A DNA stretch of 64,000 bases from Pseudobdellovibrionaceae bacterium (GTDB lineage Bacteria > Bdellovibrionota > Bdellovibrionia > Bdellovibrionales > UBA1609): NCBI GenBank assembly GCA_018663505.1, contig JABJQG010000058.1, positions 1 through 64,000 on the forward strand, written 5' to 3'. Numbering within the stretch: the first letter of the stretch is position 1; the number at the start of each line of letters is the position of its first letter. The notes beneath the pieces were generated by a model, which saw only the letters and a program-made list of their open reading frames with translations, made no database searches and was not told where the DNA came from. The translations under genes were made by a program, and so were the position numbers. Positions 47,468-54,568 of the stretch are shown in pieces.

Positions 47468-48721
47468 ATGGATACTCCACAACTCTCCGCTCAGCAAAAC
47501 CAAGCCCTGGAACTCATGCTTAAAGGTGAAAATATCTTTCTCACTGGTGAAGCTGGCTCTGGTAAAAGTTATGTCATTAGAGAGTTTATGAAGAAAAAAA
47601 ATAAAAAAGACTATCCAATTCTATCTAGTACCGGAATGTCAGCTGTACTCATTGGTGGACGGACCTTCCATAGCTTTTTTGGTCTAGGAATAATGGAAGG
47701 TGGATTGGAGAAAACTGTTCTGCGTGCCCTAAAAGATAAACGTGTGATTAAACGTTTACAAAAAGCTCATGGTATCATAATTGATGAAATTTCTATGCTT
47801 GACGGTACCACACTGGAAGCCGCTGAAATTATCACACAAAAAGCACGGGATTTTGAGCTACTGCCTTGGGGAGGCTTACAGATCATCGCAGTGGGTGATT
47901 TTTTACAACTACCCCCTATTAGCAAATCCTCAAGGAAAAAATGGGCTTTTCAACACCCTATTTGGAAATACTCTCGCTTACAAAATGTCATTCTAAATGA
48001 AAACCAAAGAACAAAAAATTCTGAATTTTTAGATATCCTAAGCACTGTACGTGAAGGAAAAACAAATCCTCCGGTTCAGAAGTTTCTTGATAGTAAAATC
48101 CCATCAACTGAAGATGCTATGGAAAATATGGAGGCCACATATCTCTATCCTCGACGCTTCCAAACAGATAAACATAATCAACAAAAGCTTAACGGAATAG
48201 ACTCTCCACTTATTACCTCTAAGTCCATCTATCTCGGACGAGATATCTTTATTCAAAAACTTAAAAAAGCAGCTCCTGTTCCTGAAGAAATTCACCTTAA
48301 AAAAGATGCTTATATTATGATACGTAAAAATGACCCAAAAGGAAGATGGGTCAATGGGTCTACTGGCATATTAAAAGAGATTCAAGATGGTGTTCTTGTG
48401 GTAGAGCTCCTCAATGGACGTGTGGCGGAAATAGAAAAAGCAACTTTTAGCATGCTTGATGCCGAAGGTAACGAAGTAGCCTCTGTTGTTAATTTCCCAG
48501 TAACTCTGGCATATGCAACCACGATCCATAAAGCACAAGGCATGACCATTGATCGTTTAGTTGTAAATCTTAAAAATCTTTGGGAGCCTGGGCAAGCCTA
48601 TGTTGCTCTTAGCCGTGTGAGAGATCCCAATCATCTTTTTATTCAAGACTGGACACCTGCCTCTATTAAAGCGGATCAACAAGTTGTAGATTTTTACAAT
48701 ACTATGAATGAGTTGGTTTAA
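47468..48721 (+). CDS. PIF1/RecD-like DNA helicase
   Basis: A 417-residue superfamily 1B helicase. Walker A GEAGSGKS, Walker B IIDEISML, GDFLQLPP (motif III), the ENQRT motif and the C-terminal VTLAYATTIHKAQGMT and YVALSRV segments are all present. PIF1-like enzymes unwind 5'-3' and resolve G-quadruplexes or forks. The ATG at 47468 is preferred because AAGG lies 8 nt upstream and MDTPQLSAQQNQAL matches the family start; an ATG at 47390 would add 26 residues. It converges on the GNAT gene across a repeat pair. Confidence 0.88.
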   Translation: MDTPQLSAQQNQALELMLKGENIFLTGEAGSGKSYVIREFMKKKNKKDYPILSSTGMSAVLIGGRTFHSFFGLGIMEGGLEKTVLRALKDKRVIKRLQKAHGIIIDEISMLDGTTLEAAEIITQKARDFELLPWGGLQIIAVGDFLQLPPISKSSRKKWAFQHPIWKYSRLQNVILNENQRTKNSEFLDILSTVREGKTNPPVQKFLDSKIPSTEDAMENMEATYLYPRRFQTDKHNQQKLNGIDSPLITSKSIYLGRDIFIQKLKKAAPVPEEIHLKKDAYIMIRKNDPKGRWVNGSTGILKEIQDGVLVVELLNGRVAEIEKATFSMLDAEGNEVASVVNFPVTLAYATTIHKAQGMTIDRLVVNLKNLWEPGQAYVALSRVRDPNHLFIQDWTPASIKADQQVVDFYNTMNELV

Positions 48722-48732
48722 AATTGTAGGTT

Positions 48733-48847
48733 TGTGAGTGGACAGCTTTGATTTGTGGATCTCCCATTGACACCTTTCCGTCCATGGGAAATCGGGCCTA
48801 TGGCGGCCCGAGCCCACCAATTCCCCCACGTCGTGTGGGGAAATCTA
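48733..48847 (-). repeat. Two-hairpin element, copy C
   Basis: Read on the minus strand: TAG, stem 1 arms ATTTCCCCACA and CGTGGGGGAAT around loop CGA (one T-G wobble), linker TGGTGGGC, stem 2 TCGGGCC/GGCCCGA around GCCATA, then CCCATGGACGGAAAGG and a tail ending in CACTCA. Plus-strand stem coordinates are 48820-48844 and 48792-48811. It faces copy D across 42 nt and lies between the convergent helicase and GNAT genes. Confidence 0.9.
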
Positions 48848-48889
48848 CTAAAAAAAAGATTCAGTTCTTCTCGGATATAAATTTATTTA

Positions 48890-48960
48890 TAGATCTAATG
48901 GCACGATGCCATTAGATTGCGGAGCTCGAGGCGGCAAGCCTCGATTGTCAGGATGCTCAG
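48890..48960 (+). repeat. Two-hairpin element, copy D
   Basis: TAG, stem 1 ATCTAATGGCA (48893-48903), loop CGA, TGCCATTAGAT (48907-48917), linker TGCGGAGC (48918-48925), stem 2 TCGAGGC/GCCTCGA (48926-48932/48938-48944) around GGCAA. Stem bases differ almost wholly from copies A-C yet pair perfectly. The loop and linker pattern are kept. The 3' tail found in A-C (CCCATGGA) is missing or strongly changed. Confidence 0.85.
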
Positions 48961-48982
48961 ATTTCTATTTGAGCCAAAAAAC

Positions 48983-49546
48983 TCACAAATACTTTATCAT
49001 TTCCACAGCTGTACAAACACAGGGCTTAACCTTACAGCCAGAACACAAGTAATCCACATGTGCCCAAAACAAAGGATGCACCTTAACCTCTGCAAACCCC
49101 ATTGCTTTTAAATACTGAGAAGAAGAGTTCCCCGGAGATTCTAGCCAACTATGTACTACCACAGCCTTAGTGTTCCGTTTCTTGAGCTCCTCAAGTGATT
49201 TTTCTGTAAGGGCTCTACCTACCCCTTTATTCTGATAAGCAGAATGAACAAACAAACTTTTAAAATAGGCCACCGATTCCACATCTGTAGACCATTTATT
49301 CATAGATAAAAATTTAGAATCAATATTTTCAGTGAGTTTTCCCGGCAACAAAGTAATGCGAATACCAACGATTTCTTCTTTTTGGTTTAAAGCCACAAAA
49401 GAAACCATACCCATACTATCTGTACTTAGTTTTAGCATTTTTCTAAAATCACTATCCACATAGTAATTCTGCCCGATAAATTTATCCGTAAACGCCTTTA
49501 ATTTATCCAAGGCAATTTCATTCATAGTGACAATTGTATAATTCAT
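48983..49546 (-). CDS. GNAT-family N-acetyltransferase with C-terminal Cys cluster
   Basis: A 187-residue acetyltransferase. The acetyl-CoA-binding motif A is VHSAYQNKGVGRALTEKSLEEL (Q/R-x2-G-x-G/A), with the preceding beta strand and the later SQYLKAMGFAEV typical of GNAT. The tail carries CSGCKVKPCVC, five positions of Cys in 11 residues that could bind a metal; this is unusual for GNAT. Substrate unknown. It is followed (on its 3' side) by the repeat pair C/D. Confidence 0.85.
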   Translation of the reverse strand: MNYTIVTMNEIALDKLKAFTDKFIGQNYYVDSDFRKMLKLSTDSMGMVSFVALNQKEEIVGIRITLLPGKLTENIDSKFLSMNKWSTDVESVAYFKSLFVHSAYQNKGVGRALTEKSLEELKKRNTKAVVVHSWLESPGNSSSQYLKAMGFAEVKVHPLFWAHVDYLCSGCKVKPCVCTAVEMIKYL

Positions 49547-49598
49547 AAGCTAATAGTATAATCAGTATTCTAATTAAGGTCTAACAAAAGGGTAGATT

Positions 49599-50711
49599 TT
49601 GTCATTATCACATGAACAGGCAATGCTCCTCGCCATTGAGGAAGGACAAAAAGGCTGGGGGTTCGTAAGCCCAAACCCTGCTGTTGGTTGTGTTATTTTG
49701 GACTCCAGCAATAACCTTCTGTCCAAAGGCTATCACAAAAAATTTGGTGGTCCACACGCAGAAATCAATGCTCTAAATGCAATTAAAAATAAATCCCTTT
49801 TAAAAGAAGCAACTGTTTACGTAACTCTAGAGCCCTGTGCCCATGAAGGTAAGACTCCATCTTGTGCCTTAGAACTTGTTAATTACCCTATAAAAAAAAT
49901 AATCTACGGCATAACAGATCCAAACCCTCTAGTCGCCGGAAAAGGTCATGAAATTCTTAGTAAAAGTAATATACAGACTCATTGCTTTTCTGATCTTTCA
50001 AATAGTGATTCTGTAAATGTCCTACTAGAAGAACTTTGTGAAACATTCTTATACAATATCAATCAAAAGAAAGCTTTTATTGCCCTTAAAGTTGCAACCA
50101 GTTTAGATGGAAAAATTGCCTTAGAAAATGGTGAAAGCCAATGGATAACCAATGAACACTCTAGGTATTATGTACATTTCCTAAGAGGTAAATACGACGC
50201 TATCATTGTCGGCCGTGGGACTCTAGAAAAAGACAACCCAAAATTAAATATTAGACATGAAAAATATGCCAATAAAGATATTAAAATTGTAATCTTAGAC
50301 CCTCAAGGGAGATCAGTGAATTTTTTGCCTCAGTCTAATATAAACAAGTTACATAATAAGAATAATATTTTTATAATTTGTGACAAAAAAATATCATCCA
50401 CAGACTTTAACACTATTTACTGTCCCATGGAAGGAAGCTCCTTTAACTTAGCTGCTTTACAAAAAATCCTATATGAAAACCATATATATTCAGCATTTGT
50501 TGAAGGTGGAAACTTTGTTTATTCCGAATTTCTTAAACAAAAAACCTTTAATACGCTGTATCACTTTACTGCACCAAAAATTTTAGGAGCAGGTCTTGGC
50601 TGGAGTGATTTATTAAAACTTAAGTCCTTAGATCAATCCATTTTGTTAAAAAAACAGTCCCAGATGGAATTTAAAGAAGATTCCCTCTCGACCTACGTAT
50701 TAAATCTATAA
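49599..50711 (+). CDS. ribD: Bifunctional pyrimidine deaminase/reductase RibD
   Basis: RibD performs the second and third steps of riboflavin synthesis. The N-terminal deaminase zinc site is HAE (residues 53-55) with PCAHEGKTPSC (Cys80 and Cys89). The C-terminal reductase domain has KVATSLDGKIAL, ITNEHSR, VGRGTLEKDNP and VEGGNFVYSEFL. The start is TTG at 49599 with AAGGG 6 nt upstream. No ribB, ribH or ribE follows, and no FMN riboswitch is seen in the 52-bp gap before it. Confidence 0.95.
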   Translation: MSLSHEQAMLLAIEEGQKGWGFVSPNPAVGCVILDSSNNLLSKGYHKKFGGPHAEINALNAIKNKSLLKEATVYVTLEPCAHEGKTPSCALELVNYPIKKIIYGITDPNPLVAGKGHEILSKSNIQTHCFSDLSNSDSVNVLLEELCETFLYNINQKKAFIALKVATSLDGKIALENGESQWITNEHSRYYVHFLRGKYDAIIVGRGTLEKDNPKLNIRHEKYANKDIKIVILDPQGRSVNFLPQSNINKLHNKNNIFIICDKKISSTDFNTIYCPMEGSSFNLAALQKILYENHIYSAFVEGGNFVYSEFLKQKTFNTLYHFTAPKILGAGLGWSDLLKLKSLDQSILLKKQSQMEFKEDSLSTYVLNL

Positions 50712-50792
50712 TTATCCAGCGGAAAGATTATTATTATTTCTGAGTTTCCCGATAAGAATTTATAGAAAATAATTAATGAGGGAACATTTATT

Positions 50793-51701
50793 TTGAGTAA
50801 TACTGCTAAGAAAAAACAAAATAAAACAGATTATTTGGAGTTACTTGATATTCCATTTAAGAATTTTATTAAAATCGTTCATGAGAATGATCTTAAAAAC
50901 GTTATCGTTAGCTTAGATCCAACCCAACCTATTTTAATAACTGATGGATCCTTAACTCAAGAAAATTTCACACTAGCTACTGAAAAAAATATTGATCACT
51001 CTATTAATGAAAATCGTTCAGATTTTTTAGATGAACTTCATTGTAGTGCAAAGTTAATTCAAAACCCTAAAGATTTTTTTAAAGACCCTGTAAAAGCTAT
51101 GTTTGACTCACATTCTAGCAAACAAGGCTCTGAATCCGAGCTTATATATAACCAAACATTCAACCAATCTAATATGAAACGATCAATGGCTAATGGAGTG
51201 GAAGCAGTGTTAACTCAAGCTCATTTTCCAAAATCAACAATTCGTATAGCTGTGAGTGTGCTAGATGAACTTTTTACTAACGCTATTTACAATGCTCCTT
51301 ATATGGACGATGAAAATTTAAGTAGCGGGGCTGAGAGATCCATCAATAATATAATTCTTCCTGAGGGTAAACATATTGAAATTTTCGTTGGAAAAAATGA
51401 TACTGATATTATCGTTGGCTGCCGTGACCCTTTTGGAAGCCTTAATATTGACTATATTAAGGAGAAAATTTTAAATTGTTATAAAGTTGGAGCATCAGAT
51501 GCTATGAATTTAACAACAGTTGGTGGTGCAGGAATTGGCACCTACTTACTTGTGGAAGCAAGTGCAACCTATATAGCAGCTGTAAATGAGGGCAAAGAGA
51601 CCATTGTGATGGCATCTCTACCCATTAAAATGAGTAATAAAAAAAGAAGTGAATATCCAAAAAACTACCATTTCATTAAATATAAAGAAGGGGACAAATA
51701 G
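50793..51701 (+). CDS. GHKL-type ATPase, possible serine kinase-like regulator
   Basis: A 302-residue protein. From about residue 150 it shows a GHKL ATP site: N-box DELFTNAIYNAP, a G1-like GCRDPFGSLNI and G2 GGAGIGTYLL. This resembles RsbW/anti-sigma kinases more than histidine kinases. No H-box is visible. The first 140 residues are not recognised. Start is TTG at 50793 with GAGGGA 10 nt upstream. It is followed within 1 bp by a STAS-like protein gene, the usual antagonist partner of such ATPases, and by a CheA-like kinase gene. Confidence 0.7.
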   Translation: MSNTAKKKQNKTDYLELLDIPFKNFIKIVHENDLKNVIVSLDPTQPILITDGSLTQENFTLATEKNIDHSINENRSDFLDELHCSAKLIQNPKDFFKDPVKAMFDSHSSKQGSESELIYNQTFNQSNMKRSMANGVEAVLTQAHFPKSTIRIAVSVLDELFTNAIYNAPYMDDENLSSGAERSINNIILPEGKHIEIFVGKNDTDIIVGCRDPFGSLNIDYIKEKILNCYKVGASDAMNLTTVGGAGIGTYLLVEASATYIAAVNEGKETIVMASLPIKMSNKKRSEYPKNYHFIKYKEGDK

Positions 51702-51702
51702 T

Positions 51703-52173
51703 ATGGGACAGCTTAACATCAATGTAGCCACCGCAGGTGACGAAATTACAATAAACGTCATGGGTCATATAGATGAAGACGCAGATTTCACATCTACAGA
51801 ATTAAAAGGCAGCAAGATTACTTTTGATTTAGAGAAAGTAGAAACTATTAATTCCTGTGGGATTAGAGAATGGATTAAGTGGATCAAATCCTCTCCAGAA
51901 GCCAGTAAAATTGTCTATAAAAATTGCCCCAAAGTAATTGTTGATCAAGTAAATATGGTAGCAGGATTCTTGCCAAACAATGGGTCTATTGAATCATTCT
52001 ATGTGCCATATTATTCAGAAGAATCTGGCGATGAAAAAATGATATTATTTAATCATGGTGTTGAATTTAACGGATCAAACATCACCCCCCCTGATGGCAT
52101 AAAAGATGATGATGGCGAAGAGATGGAAATGGATGTTATCGAAGCTAAATATTTCAAATTCTTACAGGGATAA
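51703..52173 (+). CDS. STAS-domain-like protein
   Basis: A 156-residue protein whose first 100 residues look like a STAS domain: GHIDEDADF, ITFDLEKVETINSCGIREWIKWI (the ETINSCG stretch stands at the position of the phosphorylated Ser loop of SpoIIAA-like proteins) and VIVDQVNMVAGF. The last 55 residues (YYSEESGDEK ... DDDGEEMEMDV ... KYFKFLQG) look like a zinc-ribbon tail that has lost its cysteines; that comparison is from memory. The ATG at 51703 fits after the stop of the ATPase gene. Likely partner of the ATPase. Confidence 0.65.
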   Translation: MGQLNINVATAGDEITINVMGHIDEDADFTSTELKGSKITFDLEKVETINSCGIREWIKWIKSSPEASKIVYKNCPKVIVDQVNMVAGFLPNNGSIESFYVPYYSEESGDEKMILFNHGVEFNGSNITPPDGIKDDDGEEMEMDVIEAKYFKFLQG

Positions 52174-52187
52174 GGGTAATATAGTTC

Positions 52188-54125
52188 ATGGATTACAGCG
52201 TATTTGACTCTTTACTTGATTCCGTTTTTATTATCAATAAAGAACGTGAAATCGTATACTGTAACCAAGCTGCAGCAACCTTAACTGGAACTTCAGTGCG
52301 AAGACTTACAAAAAGAAAACCAATTTATAATTTTATTCAATTTGACAATGAAACCTTATTTACCATGCCAAATGGAGAATGGGGCAAAGAAATGTCAACT
52401 GCGTTTACTGAAGTTGACTATAAAGCAGATGCCAAGGGTGGAAAAATTCAAATTTGTATTCAACCTGCTCAAGATGATCTCTGGACAGTTGTTTTACACG
52501 ATGTCACCCTCGAAGAAAGGTTGCACAGCAAGTATCACCTTCAACTGAAGGCAAAAGAAAATGTCATTAAAGAACTAGAGCTGGCAAAAGTTGAGTTAGA
52601 AAATTATTCAAAAAATCTAGAAAAAATGGTGGAAGAAAGAACTGCTGAATTAAATAAAGCTAACCTAAGCTTAAAAGCTATTATGGACAGCCTCGGACAG
52701 GGTTTTTTAATTTTTAACGAACAAGGCCTCTGTGGTGATATATATACTAAGGCTTGTGAATCTGTTTTAGAAATAATCCCTAAAGACAGAAATATTATTG
52801 ATGTTTTAAAAATTGTAGACAGTGAACGGGCTCAATACGAAATGTGGGTTCAGGCAATTTTCGCCGAGGCCCTGCCTTTTGATAGCCTCAAGGAGCTAGG
52901 TCCTGATGAATTTTATCATTCTCAAGGTAACTTTATCACTTTGGATTTCTACCCTATAAGAGATGAAAATAACAAAATTATAAATGTAGTTTTAGTGGCA
53001 ACGGATAAAACGCTAGAGCATGAAGCTAAAATTGCTATGGAAAAAGAAAAACAACATTCTAAAATGGTCCTAAAGCTAATCAAGAATAAAAAACAGTTTA
53101 AGGATTTTTTAGATCAGTGTATCATCCGTATTAAACATGTAGTTTCAGAGACAAAAGTTGGCCATCTCTCATTTAATAAAGATGATATTTTCAGAATGCT
53201 GCACACTATCGAAGGCGAAGCCGGAATTTTTGGCGCTGAGGACATCAGACAAGCCTCTCGCACACCTCAAGAATTGTTAAATAAAATGGATCATGAACCT
53301 GAAAATGCAAAAGCTGACATTTTTAAACAATTTTTGTCATCCGTGGAGATTCTTCAAAAAACATATGAAAATTTTCTTACAAAAAATGAAGAAACCTTCA
53401 ATACCATTGGTGTCACTAAAACTGAAAAGATAATTGAAGCAAAATATGATGACGCCCTAGAGTTTTTAACGAAACTCAATAATAGCTCTATTAGCTCTGA
53501 TACTAAGGAACAATTTAAAGATATTTTCTTGAAAGAAAGTGCTCAAAGCGTTCTTAGTATTTATAATGAACTCACGGCTTCTATAGCTGCAAAACAAGAT
53601 AAAATTATAACGCCTATTAAATTTACTGGAGACGACTTAAGAGTGGATACCAGTTATTTTAAACCTGTGTCCTCTACTTTAGTCCATGCATTTAGAAACA
53701 TTATTGATCATGGTATTGAAACTCCAGAAACTCGAGAAAACTCTAACAAACCCATACAAGCAACTATTGAAGTTCACTTTGAAAAACTAGACAATGGCTT
53801 TAACATGACCATTTCAGATGATGGAGCCGGTATTGACCCTGAAAAAATTCGAGCTAAACTGCTTGAAAAATGCCCAGAGCTCAAAAATAATAATAATTTA
53901 AATGATGATTCTTGGGTCATTCAACAAATATTCAACCCTGGCTTTAGTAGCAGAGATGAAGTGAGCGAATTCTCAGGAAGAGGCGTTGGAATGGACGCCA
54001 TTAAAACAGCAGTAGAAAGTCTTGGCGGAACCATTCATGCAAATTCAAAAATAGGCATTGGCACTGATATTCATATTTTTGTACCTTCACAAACAGACCT
54101 TAGCCCCTTTGCTAAATCTGCCTAA
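52188..54125 (+). CDS. CheA-like histidine kinase with two PAS domains and no CheW domain
   Basis: A 645-residue soluble protein. Order: PAS (about 1-110, SVFIINKEREIVYCN), coiled coil (115-165), second PAS (165-285, GQGFLIFNEQGLCGD), Hpt-like domain with MLHTIEGEAGIFG (His about 339), linker, and a CheA-type HATPase (490-640: HAFRNIIDHGIE, MTISDDGAGIDP, NPGFSSRDEVSEFSGRGVGMDAIK). A CheW-like P5 domain and receptor-coupling parts are absent, so it is not a classical chemotaxis kinase. It should transfer phosphate to the CheY-like protein encoded 35 bp downstream. Confidence 0.85.
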   Translation: MDYSVFDSLLDSVFIINKEREIVYCNQAAATLTGTSVRRLTKRKPIYNFIQFDNETLFTMPNGEWGKEMSTAFTEVDYKADAKGGKIQICIQPAQDDLWTVVLHDVTLEERLHSKYHLQLKAKENVIKELELAKVELENYSKNLEKMVEERTAELNKANLSLKAIMDSLGQGFLIFNEQGLCGDIYTKACESVLEIIPKDRNIIDVLKIVDSERAQYEMWVQAIFAEALPFDSLKELGPDEFYHSQGNFITLDFYPIRDENNKIINVVLVATDKTLEHEAKIAMEKEKQHSKMVLKLIKNKKQFKDFLDQCIIRIKHVVSETKVGHLSFNKDDIFRMLHTIEGEAGIFGAEDIRQASRTPQELLNKMDHEPENAKADIFKQFLSSVEILQKTYENFLTKNEETFNTIGVTKTEKIIEAKYDDALEFLTKLNNSSISSDTKEQFKDIFLKESAQSVLSIYNELTASIAAKQDKIITPIKFTGDDLRVDTSYFKPVSSTLVHAFRNIIDHGIETPETRENSNKPIQATIEVHFEKLDNGFNMTISDDGAGIDPEKIRAKLLEKCPELKNNNNLNDDSWVIQQIFNPGFSSRDEVSEFSGRGVGMDAIKTAVESLGGTIHANSKIGIGTDIHIFVPSQTDLSPFAKSA

Positions 54126-54160
54126 TTGATCTTTGAAAAAAGATTCGTTAAAATACTAGT

Positions 54161-54568
54161 ATGTTTCCAAAAAATACAAAAATTTTAGTTGTCGATGATT
54201 CCGCTCACATTAGACGGATGGTAGTGGACTGTCTCCACCAAATGGGATTTAGATCTTACAAAGAAGCGGAAGATGCTAACGAAGCCTTTGGCCTTTTAAA
54301 AGAAGCTTCGGATACACCCGAGCCCTTCACATTAATTCTGTCAGATTTAAATATGCCTGGCCCCTCTGGTCTGGATTTTTTAAAACAAGTGCGATCTCTG
54401 GAAAACTTTAAACATCTTCCCTTTCTGTTGGTAACAACCGAAAGTGAAAAGGCATCTGTTATTGAAGCAGCCATGTCTGGAGTCAGTAGCTACATAGTCA
54501 AACCCTTTGATGTTGGAACACTTTCTAAAAAAATGATTGAAGCATGGAAGAAACACAATCCCGAATAA
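54161..54568 (+). CDS. CheY-like single-domain response regulator
   Basis: A 135-residue receiver domain: VVDDSAHIRRM (acidic pair 12-13), phosphoacceptor Asp62 in LSDLNMPGPSG, Thr in LLVTTES and the Lys in YIVKPFD. No output domain. Its overall match (DDSAHIRRMV, NMPGPSGLDFL) is to CheY. It follows the CheA-like kinase and is joined to the large secreted-protein gene by TAATG. Confidence 0.92.
   Translation: MFPKNTKILVVDDSAHIRRMVVDCLHQMGFRSYKEAEDANEAFGLLKEASDTPEPFTLILSDLNMPGPSGLDFLKQVRSLENFKHLPFLLVTTESEKASVIEAAMSGVSSYIVKPFDVGTLSKKMIEAWKKHNPE

Noticed and set aside
48557-48829. A 90-codon minus-strand frame across repeat copy C and the helicase 3' end
   Set aside because: It lies mostly antisense to the helicase; only the repeat's ATG is shared with copy A.
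49547-49598. FMN riboswitch before ribD
   Set aside because: The gap is 52 bp and lacks the conserved RFN core.
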